This document shows, in pieces, positions 23,507 to 35,444 of a stretch of 64,000 nucleotides of DNA. The notes beneath the pieces were generated by a model that was given only the letters and a program-made list of their open reading frames with translations, made no database searches and was not told the origin of the DNA. The stretch is from the NCBI GenBank assembly GCA_032871835.1, contig CM065299.1, positions 98,772,652-98,836,651 of the forward strand. The letters are read 5' to 3'. Numbering within the stretch: position 1 is the stretch's first letter; the number at the start of each line of letters is the position of its first letter. Source of the DNA: Dipteronia dyeriana. Lineage: Eukaryota > Streptophyta > Magnoliopsida > Sapindales > Sapindaceae. A program made the translations under genes and the position numbers.

Positions 23507-24829
23507 CCCTGACAATTACCCCTCTCTTGTCCAAGTCAACCTTGCCATTTTGAAAAAGAAACGTTATAGGCTTATTCTTAGCCTTACTTACTCACTTCTT
23601 TTTTCCTTTATCCATGGCACCATTTAACAAAAAAAACCTTGGCCCCATGCTTAAGAAAGCCACGTTTCACAATTTGTCTGACCTTTTCTCATATGCCTTC
23701 CACATCTTGAGCTTTCTATGTTCATGGTCAGACCTCTGTTCCTTTTACAGACCTTGGCCCTACTCATTTGAGGTGAGCATGAAAATGAAGCATCAACACC
23801 AACCTCCTTGGACAATCCATTTTGAAACCTTTCCTATTTTGGCAAAGACTCCTAATAGACTAGATCATGGTGCTTTCTCAGTTGCAGAAAGCTTTCCAAC
23901 CACTTAACATCCACATGACTTTCTTCTTTCACCATCTTAACAATGAAAGACTAGTTCCCAACGTTAACCTTAATATTAAAAGAACAAGACTTGAACTGAG
24001 GAATCCATACTAGCAATCTCCCTCTGTCCACACGACTTCTATTCATAGATTATTCATCAGCCAACAACGGTTCACCTATCTGTCATCCCAATTTCTTCAA
24101 AAAAATCGTTGACCAATAAGATAATGGAATCCCCCAACAATTAAACCAAACATTTCTAGACTGAGGAACTAAAGATTCAAACCACCACCTCATTGTAGAA
24201 AAACAATCATCCCAAAAAAAACCTATTTTTAATAAATTCTTGTTCTTGGATTTCTGAGTTAAAGCTCCAAAGAATGCAATTGTCCCCCAAATACAAAGAA
24301 GAGAACACATATCTTTTTTTGATCAAACGTTTGGTCACGCTAGAAGCTTCAGCAAACTCTTTCAAAATACCAAAAGCACACATGTTCAACCAAACTTGGT
24401 CACTGAGATAGTAGTCCCATGACATCGAGAAAAGCTTCTCCTCTACCTTCTCAGAAATACCATAACTATTGACTGGATTTCCTTTAACAATCTCTATAAA
24501 AGAGCGATCCTTATGACTGACATCCTGAACATAAGCTCCTATATCCCCTCCTTTTGTTCCTTTGAAAAAATTAAGCTCTGGGGATGAAAAATTCCTTCTG
24601 TTTAATCCATACAATGCCACTTTTGTAACGACTGGCCAACCAAAACATGCATTCCATTGGTAGTATTTGCTACTTTTGTAGCCTCCTCCAAAGTCTCAAA
24701 TCGGATGAATGCAAAACGACTCCTCCTAGATCTTTTCTCCATTGACAATAACACATCCATTACTTTTCCAAACGGTTTAAATAAACCCCATAAACAAGCC
24801 TGATTCACTTTCGAGTTCAGATTATCCAT
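23507..24829 (-). pseudogene. L1 ORF1, RRM and DUF4283-like part of the second LINE
   Basis: The RRM begins MDNLNSKVNQACLWGLFKPF and has KVMDVLLSMEKRS, FAFIRFETLEEATKVA and TNGMHVLVGQSL, all standard for plant L1 ORF1 (24829-24602). A second domain follows (24620-24083) with DDCFSTMRWWFESLV and VWFNCWGIPLSYW, resembling the DUF4283 region found in these proteins. The rest to 23507 is basic and Ser-rich. Frameshifts near 24610 and 24250 and several stops break it. In active L1s ORF1 coats the RNA; here only decayed coding remains. Confidence 0.75.
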
Positions 24830-24969
24830 AAAGATATATGGAGAATAATTTGTCCCTAAAGACTTCCCTCATTTCATTTCTAAAAAAATCAAAGCTCCTC
24901 TCACTAGCCTTCTCTCTTATCTCCCTAATTAAAATATTGATTGGATTTATAAAATCTTTTCAAATATCA

Positions 24970-25283
24970 TTATTGTTCTTTAGAATTTAGTCATTGTAAC
25001 TAATCTAAGTAATTTTGCAATACTTTTGAGATATATTGCAATACCAAACTGGCTCTACATCTAGTGGCTGTCATGAGATTAATCATCAAGCATGTGCATT
25101 TATTTGGTATTGTTAGTCAAAATCCTTATAAATATATTTACATCTCAACTTTCATGAGAAAGAATCTTTTTAATTATAAATTTATAATTCTTTGATACGA
25201 GAATAAAATGTCTAAAATACTTTATTGCAATTGTGAAAAACACTAGAATCCAAATAAATAGATAATTTGATATCAAAACATGT
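24970..25283. other. 3' flank of the DUF1517 gene
   Basis: About 310 bases of AT-rich, non-repetitive sequence between the second L1 and the stop codon of the DUF1517 gene. It would contain the 3' UTR and poly-A signal of that gene; 'aataaa'-type words occur on the minus strand but no single site can be chosen. Confidence 0.45.
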
Positions 25284-27613
25284 TTAGTAATCTCCTCCAC
25301 CAATTCTACATATGAGTGGATATTCTTCATAGAGCTCCTCACATGACATGACCTCGTTTCCATCCTGCGGACTCCACAACACATTGACTGCCTGTATTTC
25401 AGCAGACTCAGAAATTGTTTGAAGCTCCTTCAAGGCCTTCTTTAGATCTATATAGGAGTCAATGGTGCTTGGAAATTTAAGTACTGTTTTACCCTTAGCA
25501 GCCACCAATATTGTCACCTGAACAAATTTAAGGGGCAAAAAATTACAAGCGAAGAAGAATTCTCATAATCTTGTTACATATATATTTTTCTAGAGAGGAG
25601 TTGAGATGAGATTAGTGTATATAAAAAATAGTTTAAAATTTGATATTACGTACCACCATATGTGTATTTCGCGACATAGTATTAGCTTTCTGGCCACGTA
25701 AACTTTCACTTTTTATGTTATCCTTATTAACGAGCGTTAATCTATCAAATTTTTCTTGTTCCTCAGTTGAAAGGCGCCTGAAGTATTTCTCCGCATCTTC
25801 TATGCTCTCGCTTACTTTCACCTACAATATTGTCAAGCATACATGAAACTGTAACCTAAAAATCAAATAATTATAAATTTATAACTCTTAGAAGAACACG
25901 AAGAAAAAGTTCCAAGAATGGAAAGTGAGAACTTGGAATCAAAAAGGGATGCAAAAAACATTAATCTGACTTCTTTAATCTTCTCCTGTGTAACTCAAAA
26001 ACGTGTTAGTAAAATACATACATTCATCAAGTTCTAAACATAATCCTTCCAATGGATGGTTTTGAGTGGAAAAAGTACTATACAATATTGTAATTGTTAA
26101 CTCAAATATATTAGAAAAAATGTTTATGAGAAGATGTTTAACTTACAGATGAGTTGACAGCAATCCAAGACATGGAATGACTAAGCAAAGCTTCAGTTGT
26201 CTCTATAACAAAATAAATAAATAAAGCCACACAGTGTAATCGTTTATACTAATACTGCATTTTTTCTTTGTTTATAAGAACAATGACATAATCAAAATAT
26301 AAGAACAAAAAAAAAACCTTTTTTTTCACTATTTGAAGGATTATTTTCAAGTCATGCATGTTTCAAAAAAATTCATCCTCACTAATAAACAAACTAAATG
26401 ACAAGGAGTCAACAAACACATTCTACATTACAAAGAGAATCCTAAGGCTAGATCTTCAAATCTTCTATCTCTTGTAGAATTACCATCCCTACAAAGCAAA
26501 GTAACTACACTTTCTAATATAAGTGTATGTGAGGTGATCAAAGAAATAAAAACAAGAGCAATTTGTATACAATAAAAACAAGCAACATGCATCAGCAATG
26601 CAAATGCAAATGCTCCCCCTAAATAGGTCAACTCCCGAAAACATGTCGCTCTCAACTCCTCATAAATCCACACTACTCCCCCTTTTTGTCATGAATTCTA
26701 GTTTCCGAAAACTATTATTAAATCACAAATTATTCAACACTCCTTTAATTTTTCCTTTCAACTAAGCTATAGCCTATAATGATAAAGTAACATTTACATA
26801 ATATTCAATCAAATTGAAATAATTATTTGGAATTCAAATAAGAGACAAAGTTATAGTCTTCATTAAGCGAGATATAACTGAACATATGCATTTATAGGAA
26901 CAGAATTGTAAAAACGGTACCCATTAAAATAATAATAATAATAATAAGCAACCAAAACGAGAAGATTTACCCTGCAATATATAGATCAAACCACTTGAGT
27001 TTGATGTATCAGCAGTTTCTGCAATTTGATTAATACTTTCTTCAAAACTTGGTCCACGGAGATGCAACCCCACCTAATTAACATATAGAAAATTAACGAT
27101 TGTGAAAAAAAGAAGTTTTTTTTTATCAAAAAAAAAAAGAAGTTAAAACAACTATTTTAAAGGAAAAAAAAACATAAATCAAGAACTTCTGAATAATAAT
27201 TATCAGTTGCGAGATCTCATTAGAAAAACCACACAGGATTCGGATTATATATATTGAAAGGTGAATTTGTAATGTTACATAGTAATTTTTTCATAAGACA
27301 TCCCGCATCTGATCCGTTTTTTACTTTTGAAAATAAAAACATATACCTGTAGTTTGATAACTCTTGTTCGACGCACATCTTTCTCTTCAGGAATCACCGC
27401 AGCTTGTTCAAAAGTATTGCCTTTGGAACTTGGGGTTTTGAAACGTGCTTCCAAGTTGAAAGGACGGCCACGGACAGTTGAAATAGATGTAAAGTTGACA
27501 AAACTTTCAACTTTAACACTAGCGAATGTCGAACTTTCTGTAAAATTAACTCTCGGCTTTGAAGACAACAACAATGGATTTGTTTTGAGCATTGATGAAG
27601 TCATTGTTGCCAT
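25284..27613 (-). CDS. DUF1517 (FLAP1-like) protein, five exons, 275 aa
   Basis: Exons are 27613-27347, 27073-26971, 26202-26147, 25821-25654 and 25517-25284. All introns have GT-AG ends and the phases join to one 828-base frame. The start is MATMTSSMLKTNPLLLSS, Ser/Thr-rich and suited to a plastid transit peptide. From residue 80 the chain follows the DUF1517 family. The landmarks are RRTRVIKLQVGL, IAETADTSNSSGLIYIA, the ETTEALL motif, SIEDAEKYFRRLSTEEQEKF, VTILVAAKGK, AVNVLWSPQDGNEVMS and EELYEEYPL. Family members such as Arabidopsis FLAP1 are chloroplast membrane proteins linked to acclimation to fluctuating light. This one is about 100 residues shorter: the Gly/Ser-rich and hydrophobic middle part is absent, so membrane anchoring is doubtful. 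No stop or frameshift is present. Function is inferred from family only. Confidence 0.85.
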
Positions 27614-28188
27614 AGCCGGATGATAAAATCGGGTTTCTCTTTCTGAAATAAAAATATTATTTGGGCGTTATGTGAGATGAGAATCAAGGTTACATAAAAA
27701 CAATAAATAGAGGGGTTTTTAAAAAAAAACAAAAAAATAGAGTTTTGTTATCATACAATGAAGTTTATTATTATATGGTGTTAACAAAAAGACTATCATT
27801 TATTATTAACTTTCACAATTTTAGGGTTCGTTTGTTTTTTCCACTTAAAACTTAATGGATCAGAATTATAATTATTAAATTGTTTTGTTTGTTTTTTAAG
27901 TGGTCAAACAGCTTAAAAATCCTAAAAAACAACTTAAAATGAAAAGTAAAAAAACTTGAGTTTTAACTTAATTACAAATCACTGAATTGCATTAAATGCA
28001 ATCTAAAATCTTTTCTTCCGATACTATCCCCATATATAACATATTTCCAATTTCATCAAAATTAAATATGGTATAGAAATCTTTATTTTAATATATTGCT
28101 TATTTTAAATAGCTTTAAAAATAAATAAAAAACTCTAATCACTATTCATAATAGTGTTTAATATCGATATTTTATTATGATATTATGT

Positions 28189-28233
<45 letters not shown>

Positions 28234-29036
28234 TGTTTTTTACGAGTTTTCTTGATGTTCTTTTTATTTTTTGAAAAAAAAAATTCTTTTCTTAGAAAAA
28301 TGAAGTTTGTTTGTAAACAATGATGAAGATCGTGATCATATGTGTTCATAAATAATTATTATTTTTAGATTGTTTTTATTTCATATTATACGTATAATTG
28401 TTTAACATAAGTATAAATGTAAAATTACTTATATTCAAAAAATTTTACTTTTAAAAAACAAACGTGTTGACAATACATTTATATGTAAGAAAAATAAAAA
28501 CAAACATTCCATTCAAGTTCAGAATTCAGTCCTTATTCAGTCATTAGAAAAAATCAGTATTCAGATAAAAAAAACGACCCCGGTGTTTAAACTAATTTAC
28601 TTGAATTATTGGATCGTAATCTATAAGATATTCCAAGAAAATTACTCTAAACGTGTTCACAATCCCCTTCCCCGAGTAAGAAACCAAAAGCGAAATTTTA
28701 TTTATGAGAAAAAAAAGAATTACCAAAATTAATTAATCTTTTTTTTAGGGAATTAATTTTAAAGATATCAATCACATAATTCAGAATTATGATGAGTCCA
28801 CGATATGGGAAAACCGAGACTAGTTTTAAAGAACTCTATTTCTAAGGACAAAAATAAATAAATTTGGATCTATATTGAATCTTTGATTTGATATGAATAG
28901 ATCTTGTGATATATGTAATTGATGGTTTAGATTTATTTATTTTATTTATTTTATTTTATAATATTATTTTTAAGTGTTTTAGATTAAGAAAAAGACCAAC
29001 TTAAAAGAGAATCTAAATTTTAAAAAAATACTAATA
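27614..29036. other. Upstream region of the DUF1517 gene with MITE-like DNA
   Basis: AT-rich sequence that should hold the promoter and 5' UTR of the minus-strand gene. From about 27823 (gggttcgtttgttttttcc) to 28583 (ends aaaaaaaacgacccc) the two ends form an imperfect inverted repeat of the GTCGTTTTTTT type, suggesting a MITE of about 760 bp. It has a (TA)n microsatellite (28191-28231) in the middle. No target duplication was found and no TATA box could be assigned. Confidence 0.4.
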
Positions 29037-29041
29037 ATACT

Positions 29042-29917
29042 TGTTGACGTCAATTTCTGGATTATGTCAGAAAGTTCAACAATGATTGGATTTCGGCTAT
29101 TGATTCAAAGAGAGAGAGATTCAGAGAGAGTAACGAAGACAAGTTTTACGTGGTAAAACTCCGATGACCGGAGAAACGTCCACGGGTGGTTGAAGGATCA
29201 ACCAAGCCAAAATCCACTATAAGAATATGATGTTTACAAGCTCTCGATCTCCCTTTTTTCTCTCTGTATTTGCTATGATTGTTGTATGTTATATTGCCTA
29301 TATCTTTCGGAGCCAAATTATGGGTCTATTTATATGCTTATAGAACCCTAATCTGTTTTGTACAAGTAATACAAGATCTTTGTATTCAATTGTGATTCGG
29401 TTACTTACTTGAGGTTGATTTGTCTTCTTTCCTGTTTCGGAGTCTCTTATGGAAATCGAGTGGGATTCTAGTAGTGTAGTTCAATTTGGACTTGTTTCCT
29501 TATAAGAATGTAGTCTTCGTAAGGAAATCAAGTTATTTCCTGATTAGGGACTCTTGTAACTTAATGTTCCATTTTATTTGGGATTCCTTCCTGATGGATA
29601 TCTTCGCGTATTTAATGACTTAATCCGTGTGAAATAAGCACCAAGCTCTTACTCGAGTCGTATTTATTCCCGAGTAAGAGTAATACATGATAGTCCTGAA
29701 TAGCGCCGTTTGAGCCCGAGTGGAAGCGTTGTTTAACCAGTCCCGAGTGTTGTTAACTGATACCGAGTAGGTTTCATTCTATATATGATTACTCGGGCTT
29801 TTCTTCTCTTTAATGATGCCTCGTAGGATATTTCCTGAGTGCCCATTTGGGCGTCCACCTGGTTATTTTCTCCTTTCTGTCAATGACTTGTATGATTGGT
29901 AAAATTCACATACGACA
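29042..29917 (-). repeat. 3' LTR of the Tat element
   Basis: 876 bases, very similar over its length to the right-hand copy, including the 'gagagagattcagagagag' repeat, 'ttttacgtggtaaaactc' and the end 'acatacgaca'. The two copies differ by scattered substitutions and a 13-base or so duplication of the agagag segment in the right copy. Confidence 0.9.
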
Positions 29918-30309
29918 ATACCCCCTTAAAATATTTTTACCTAGTAAATTTTATTTCGGGCAAGAGTATTTTAATCGTCTTAATTTTCACTTGTCAAAAT
30001 AGTCGTCTTGTCATAATGGCGTGTCTTAATGGTGACTCTGTAATTTCGATTCGCTTCATCACGCGAGATCTTAAATGATGGCGACGTTTTGAAGTTCTGA
30101 TGGTTGAGGGCTACTTCCTGTTTTGACATGCGTCCCTCGTCTCTTCGTTTTTCAATATCATTTATGAGAAATGATTTTTGCATTTCCCCAAACGCCGCCT
30201 ACGTCATCGAGTTTCATCATAAATTTTTTCCCACTTTGAAATCCTAGGGTTTCGTGCCGTCTAATCTTTAAATTCTTCGCTAAGAGATATTGTTGGTTTA
30301 TTCTTAAAA

Positions 30310-33147
30310 AATTTCAGCAGAAATTTCTTTATCCAGAAGTTCACGATTCTTCGCTTGAAGATCTTGCATCAATCTCAATCAAAGTTAACTTTAATGGGGG
30401 TTCCCGCCATCGTCTCTTTAAAATCGCTTTTGATGCATTAGAACGTGGGGATTTTCAGTTAGTATCTTGCATTAAACGATTACTGGGGGATATCTCAATA
30501 GATGAACCTCCATTCTTAGAGGTTGATGTTTCTGGGCTTCACCCTGACGTCACTTTCAGCCCTGTATCGAGTTATCCATCTAGTTCTGATTATGATATTT
30601 CTGATCACATGGTATCTTTTCGAAGGATGGGTAAACGTCAGAGTAGAAGTAAGGTATACAAGCACGGCTCGAGCAGCGTTCAGACTAGGGAACAGACTGT
30701 TAACGAGGGTGACGTTGATGAAGTGTACAGGGCATCTCGTCTTTTGTTTTCTGATACTCGCCCGAGTGGGTTTGATACTGAGCCGAATATGGTCGGGCCA
30801 GCTGAGATAGAAAAATACGCTCCCGATTCGACTTGCCCGACTCAGTCACTTTGGTTCTTGCCAGGGATAGAGCCGTATGGAATCCTCCTGAGAGCATGGT
30901 CGCGATTTATGGATCCATGCTTTGCTGCGGCGTCATACTTCCCCTTCAGCCTTTTATTTCCTGGTTTTTAACTGAAGCAGGGATAGCCCCAGCTCAGTTA
31001 GCCCCGAATAGTTTCAAAGTCTTGATGTGCATGTGGCACATGTTCAGTCGAATGAATCTTTCACCGCCTTCCCCGAATGAAATCAGACATTTCTTTACGC
31101 TGAGATAGGTTAGCAAAACGGTTTCTTGCGTCTACTCCTTCGAGCGGTTGGGTCCCTAAAGAAGCAAAGGTGAATCGGAGGGTCGATGCTTCTGATGACT
31201 CAAAAAAGAAGGGTTTTATATGGGGATTCCCCACATCCAACAAGTTCTAGAAGAATAGTTGGTTTTTCACTGAAGGGGCTCTCGGGCTAGACATCACTGT
31301 TCGATCTGGGGATTCCCGAACGGTGTTGAGTGTTCCCCGTTTCTTCTATTCCCCCGAAGTATGGAACAAGAAAATAATTGATTATAGTAATTCTGAACTG
31401 AAGAGGCTGACTTGGGCAGCTGTTCGTACTCTAGAGAAGATGAGCAAGAGCTATCTTTTCAAAGAGGATGACTTGATAAAGCTCGGCTTCTTCAGACAGA
31501 TTTCGGGCCATCGCAGGCGATGTAAGTAACCCAGTGCCCTTTCTGTTGTATTTTTTCTGCTTTTCATTTTCTTTTCTAACATGAAAACTCTTTTTTTTTA
31601 CTAGTGTTCGATACTAGCGTCGTCAGCGATCTTCAGGCTCGCCAGGTGAAGGCGATTCTACAAGCGAGTAGAAAAGAAGCTTCCCGTCAGGGCGATGAGG
31701 GTATTGCTCCAACTGACCCTGATGAGGAAATCGACACTGCTGAGGAACGAATTCCCGAGTGCATTGTTCAGGGTGCTCAGCCTTCTACTTAGGATTCTGC
31801 TGGTCCAAGTGGCCAGAGTGAAGGCCCGTGTGAAGAGCCTGTTGGACGGTTTGTAGCCGGCGACGGTGGTAACGTCTCGACGGATCAAGTGCCTGCAGGT
31901 GCCGAATTCTTTGAGTCTTTTCGGGACGATCTGCAGGAAGATCCTGCTGCTGATCTTAACTTCCACCTTCACGGGGTGAGAAGCGAAAGGCAATTAGTTC
32001 GCCGTCTCGTCTACTTAAAGTTCCTTGGGTAGTCTCATTTATTAACTCCAGTGACGAAGATGTTGCGGATGAGATTGCCCTGAGTGTTGGTACTAGAGCA
32101 TCAGTAGATGCAGCTGCTTCAGAACCGAGTAGGGCTTCTTCTACCCCCAAAGTTGGAGATATGGGGTCTGAACCTTCGGGGGTTCCTTCTCCATCCTTAG
32201 AACCGAACAGGGCTTCTCCTGCCCCTGAGTTTGGAAATCTGAGAGTTGAACCCTCGGAGGTTCCTTTATTCCTTTCTCCCTAGGATATGCTACGGGAGAT
32301 GTCCTCCAGTCGGGTTTTTATCGGGGAGGACCGTTGGAGCGGTTTTAGAGATGGTTCACTGTCCGAACGTCTCCAAAACGTTTTCAACGACACATCTTAT
32401 GTAAGTTAAATCTGACTCCTTTATTGTTTTGCTTCTGCCATATTTATAAGTATATTCCTTTACAGATGGTGACCGAATTCGCTGAGCTTATTCAGACGCA
32501 GCAACATCAGGCCTATCGAATAAGGCGTCTAGAGGCTTGGCTGAAGGCGAGTGAGGAGGGTTGTGCTCGAGCCGAGAAAGCTTACCAGCAGGAGGTCGAT
32601 TCTGTACAAATATTTGCCGACCATTGTCTGGCGAAGCAAGTTGAAGCCGAGGACAAGGCATCTCTGGCAGAGGAGAAGGTTGCATCACTTCAAAATCTTC
32701 TATCTTCTACTGAAGAATTCATGCTCAAGGCCGAGCAGAAGGCGGAGCAGGCAAAGTTGGCGTATGACCAAAAAATTGAAGATCTAGAGTGCCAAGTGCT
32801 TACAGTTGAATCCCTTTCCCGAGAGGACAGGTTGGAGCTGGTAGTCCAAGGGGTGGATCATTTTAAAAGTTCCCCTGCTTATGATGCCCTACTTCTTCGG
32901 GAATTCCAACGTGGGCTAGTTTCAGCCGGTGAGTTCTTCAAAGTTAAGAATAGGGCGACCGAAAAAGCCCGTGCTAATTGGGAGTTGTCAATCAAACACC
33001 ATGTGGACCGGTCCTTGGAATCTCTTCGGATTCAGATGAAGAAATGGAGAGCCTACTGTCGTAGTCAAGGTAAAGAGCCCCATCCCATGCATTTAGAGAT
33101 TCCATCTGAGCATTCTCTCTCGACCTTTTATGCAAGTCAAGAGTAGG
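30310..33147 (+). pseudogene. Antisense extra gene of the Tat element (transposase_28-like plus coiled coil), with introns
   Basis: On the strand opposite to gag-pol, between pol and the 3' LTR, a gene of at least three exons can be followed. Exon 1 (about 30310-31521) begins with LFKIAFDALERGDFQLVSCI. It contains a region (about 30850-31480) with LPLQPFISWFLTEAGIAPAQ, LAPNSFKVLMCMW, KKGFIWGFPTSN and NSWFFTEGAL. This resembles the 'putative gypsy type transposon' domain (PF04195). Intron 1 is 31522-31604 (GTAAGT...CTAG) and intron 2 is 32401-32465 (GTAAGT...ACAG). The last exon (32466-33147) encodes a Glu/Ala/Lys-rich coiled coil ending HSLSTFYASQE. Frameshifts near 30840 and 31110 and a stop at 31790 make this copy non-functional. 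Function unknown; extra ORFs of this kind are known in Tat elements. Confidence 0.65.
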
Positions 33148-33347
33148 TTGAGGGTGCAGTCTCAGATGTCAGGCCAGTCCCGTTTGAAGATTACAGCCAG
33201 TGGATGGATGATACTGTCGACGATATCACTTGGCCATCTAATAAGAGCCTACTTCGTGAGTGTGAGATGGTGCCAGATCCGAGTATTGGCAAAGGCTCAA
33301 AATCCTCGCAACCTTGATTTTGTAGAATTGTAGAAAATTCTGATTAA

Positions 33348-33705
33348 TGAGTATCTTATTAAACCGGTTACTCGGTTAAGTTACCCGAATGACTTCAATT
33401 GCCAAGTGTCTTATTAAACTGGCTTCTTCGATATTCGGGTAACTTAGTCAAGTATCTTATTAAACCGGTTGTTACCCAAATGACTTCAATTGCCAAGTAT
33501 CTTATTAAACTGGCTTCTTCGATGTTCGGGTAGCTTAACCGAGTATCTTATTAAACCGGTTGTTACCCGAATGACTTCAATTGCCAAGTATCTTATTAAA
33601 CTAGCTTCATCGATATTCGAGTAACTTAAACGAGTATCTTATTAAACCGGTTGTTACCCGAATGACTTCAATTGCCAAGTATCTTATTAAACTGGCTCTT
33701 TATTA
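33348..33705. repeat. Tandem repeat (91-101 bp, about 4 copies) inside the Tat element
   Basis: The unit starts 'gtatcttattaaaccggtt' at 33351, 33452, 33543 and 33634. Each unit contains a half-repeat 'gtatcttattaaactggc', so the array may have grown from a 45-base ancestor. It lies in the untranslated region between the antisense gene and the pol 3' end, where Tat elements often carry tandem arrays. Confidence 0.85.
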
Positions 33706-34238
33706 ACAGAAGTTTACACTTGTGTTTCATACCCGGTTGCTACCCGAACGTTACATCAATGCTCACCATGATCATACATTCGAGTCCTTACGCAATACCA
33801 ATGACGTCTCCCTAGTTTTTATGCGCAAGGGTTTGCCAAATCGTTGAGCTCTTTTTTTAAAAAAAAAGTTGCTTCAACACAGCTACGCATTTCACCGGAA
33901 TTTCTCCCGATAGTGTCCCCAGCATTTTTCTAGAGTCTGGTGCTTCGAGTTTGCCTTTTTAAGAAGGTTATTTTGACCTTGCTCGGCTGGCATGCTCCTA
34001 CGAGCATCTCCGCCCATTCGGGATTTGATGGTCCTGAGAATTCTATTTGCATGTTCTTATTATCATGCTTTGCTTCCATATATTTTTATTATCATATGCC
34101 TTCTTTTGGAAATCCCGAACTAGATGCTATCTTTTCGGAAATTCAACAGATTTAAATTACAGTTTAATATTTATCCTGCCAATATTGTCCTGACTAGAAA
34201 AAAGAATAAAATATTCAATATATATATATATATATATA
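33706..34238. other. Non-coding part of the Tat element between array and integrase
   Basis: No conserved frame on either strand. Contains a TA microsatellite (34210-34229). An open frame at 33940-34155 on the plus strand has no known motif. Confidence 0.4.
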
Positions 34239-35444
34239 TTAAGGATAGAAAATCTTCAGATATTGGGCATTGCATGGTCGGGGTAACACCCCTCCATTAG
34301 GTCGAGCAATCCAATAAGCTTCATGGCCAGTTATCCCCTCGATCTTGTATGGACCTTCCCATTTATCAGCTAGGGATCCTGCGGCTCTATTTTTTGTGTT
34401 CAATGACACCTTCCTAAGCACCAGGTATCCTAGCTGGAATTTTCTGATCCGAACACGAGAGTTGTAGTGGCGAGCCACTCTTTGTTGATATGCTGTATTT
34501 CTTATTCAGGACTTTTTCCATTTTTCTTCTAGCTCATCCAAACTTTGTAGTAGCATATCAACATTCTGTTCTTCATTGTATAGCCTGACCAGGGGGGACG
34601 CATACGATGTTTCTGCAGGGATGACAGCTTCTGTTCCGAATGCTAAGGTGAATGGAGTTTCTCCTGTTGAAGTCCTTGTTGTCGTCCGATATGCCCATAA
34701 TACTTCATGAAGCTTTTCAACCCAGCTTCCTTTTTTGTCATCTAACTTTGCTTTAATGGTGTGCTTGATAATTTTATTTACTACTTCTACTTGCCTGTTT
34801 GTTTGAGGATGAGCTGGTGTCGCACAACTGTCTAAACTTTTGGTTATCAAACTGAGTGCCATTGTGGTGATTATAGTGTTCGAAACTCCAAAGCTATAAA
34901 GTATGTTTTTCTTTACACAATTTGTGGTGTTGGCTTCTGTGATATGCACCAGTGCTTCAGCTTCTGCCCATTTTGTAAAAAAATCGACAGCTACTATGGC
35001 GTGCTTTGCTTCACCCCCTGTCCTAGCTGGCATTGGCCTGATCAGGTCTAGGCCCCACATGGCGAATGGCCATGGGGCAGTGAGGTTTCTGAGCTTTTCT
35101 GGTGGTTGTCGGATATAGTTGGCAATCCTTTGACAGGTATTGCAACTTTCCGACCACTGCTGTGCATCTGAGAAAAGCGTAGGCCAGTAATAGCCTTGCC
35201 TGAGTACCTTATACGCCAGTCTTCTACCCCCAGTGTGGTTACCGTAAACTCCTCCGTGGATCTCTTGAAGTATTCGATGTGCATCTTCTTCCGGTACACA
35301 TCTCTGGAGAGCTCGGGAAAACCCCCTTCTGTATAATTCTCCTTCGATCATGGTATACCTAGCCGATCGATACCTGATGCGCTTTACTAATACCGGATCT
35401 TCTGGGATCACGCCTTCTTCCAGGAACCTTCTCAGCTGGACCAT
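34239..35444 (-). pseudogene. Tat integrase
   Basis: Reading leftwards from 35444: the HHCC zinc-binding region (HGGVYGNHTGGRRLAYKVLR, then CNTCQRI), the catalytic core starting MWGLDLIRPMP (first Asp present) and IVAVDFFTKWAEAEAL. Later come TPAHPQTNRQVEVVNKIIKH (the conserved Glu region), WAYRTTTRTSTGETPF and the C-terminal tail VLRKVSLNTKN...GPYKI (34478-34239). The block with the second Asp is damaged: it reads in another frame and the usual DNG is HNG, with a small deletion before TPAHPQ. A stop separates the C-terminal tail. So the enzyme cannot work, although the family assignment is clear. Confidence 0.85.

Larger units (their letters stand above)
20467..24961 (-). mobile_element. Second L1 LINE: ORF1 plus 3' UTR, ORF2 missing
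   Basis: It reads leftwards: a 5' leader at about 24961-24830, ORF1 (24829 to about 21150), and directly a 3' UTR ending in a poly-A (seen as T's at 20467-20475). The leader and 3' UTR match the first L1. Flanking AAATATCA lies at 20459-20466 and 24962-24969, an 8-base target duplication that confirms the full ends. The endonuclease-RT ORF2 expected after ORF1 is absent, so this is an internally deleted, non-autonomous copy. A 1.7-kb LTR is inserted in ORF1. Confidence 0.8.

Noticed and set aside
32488..32688. Minus-strand open frame antiparallel to the coiled-coil exon
   Set aside because: Shadow of the plus-strand exon, which has splice sites and coiled-coil composition.
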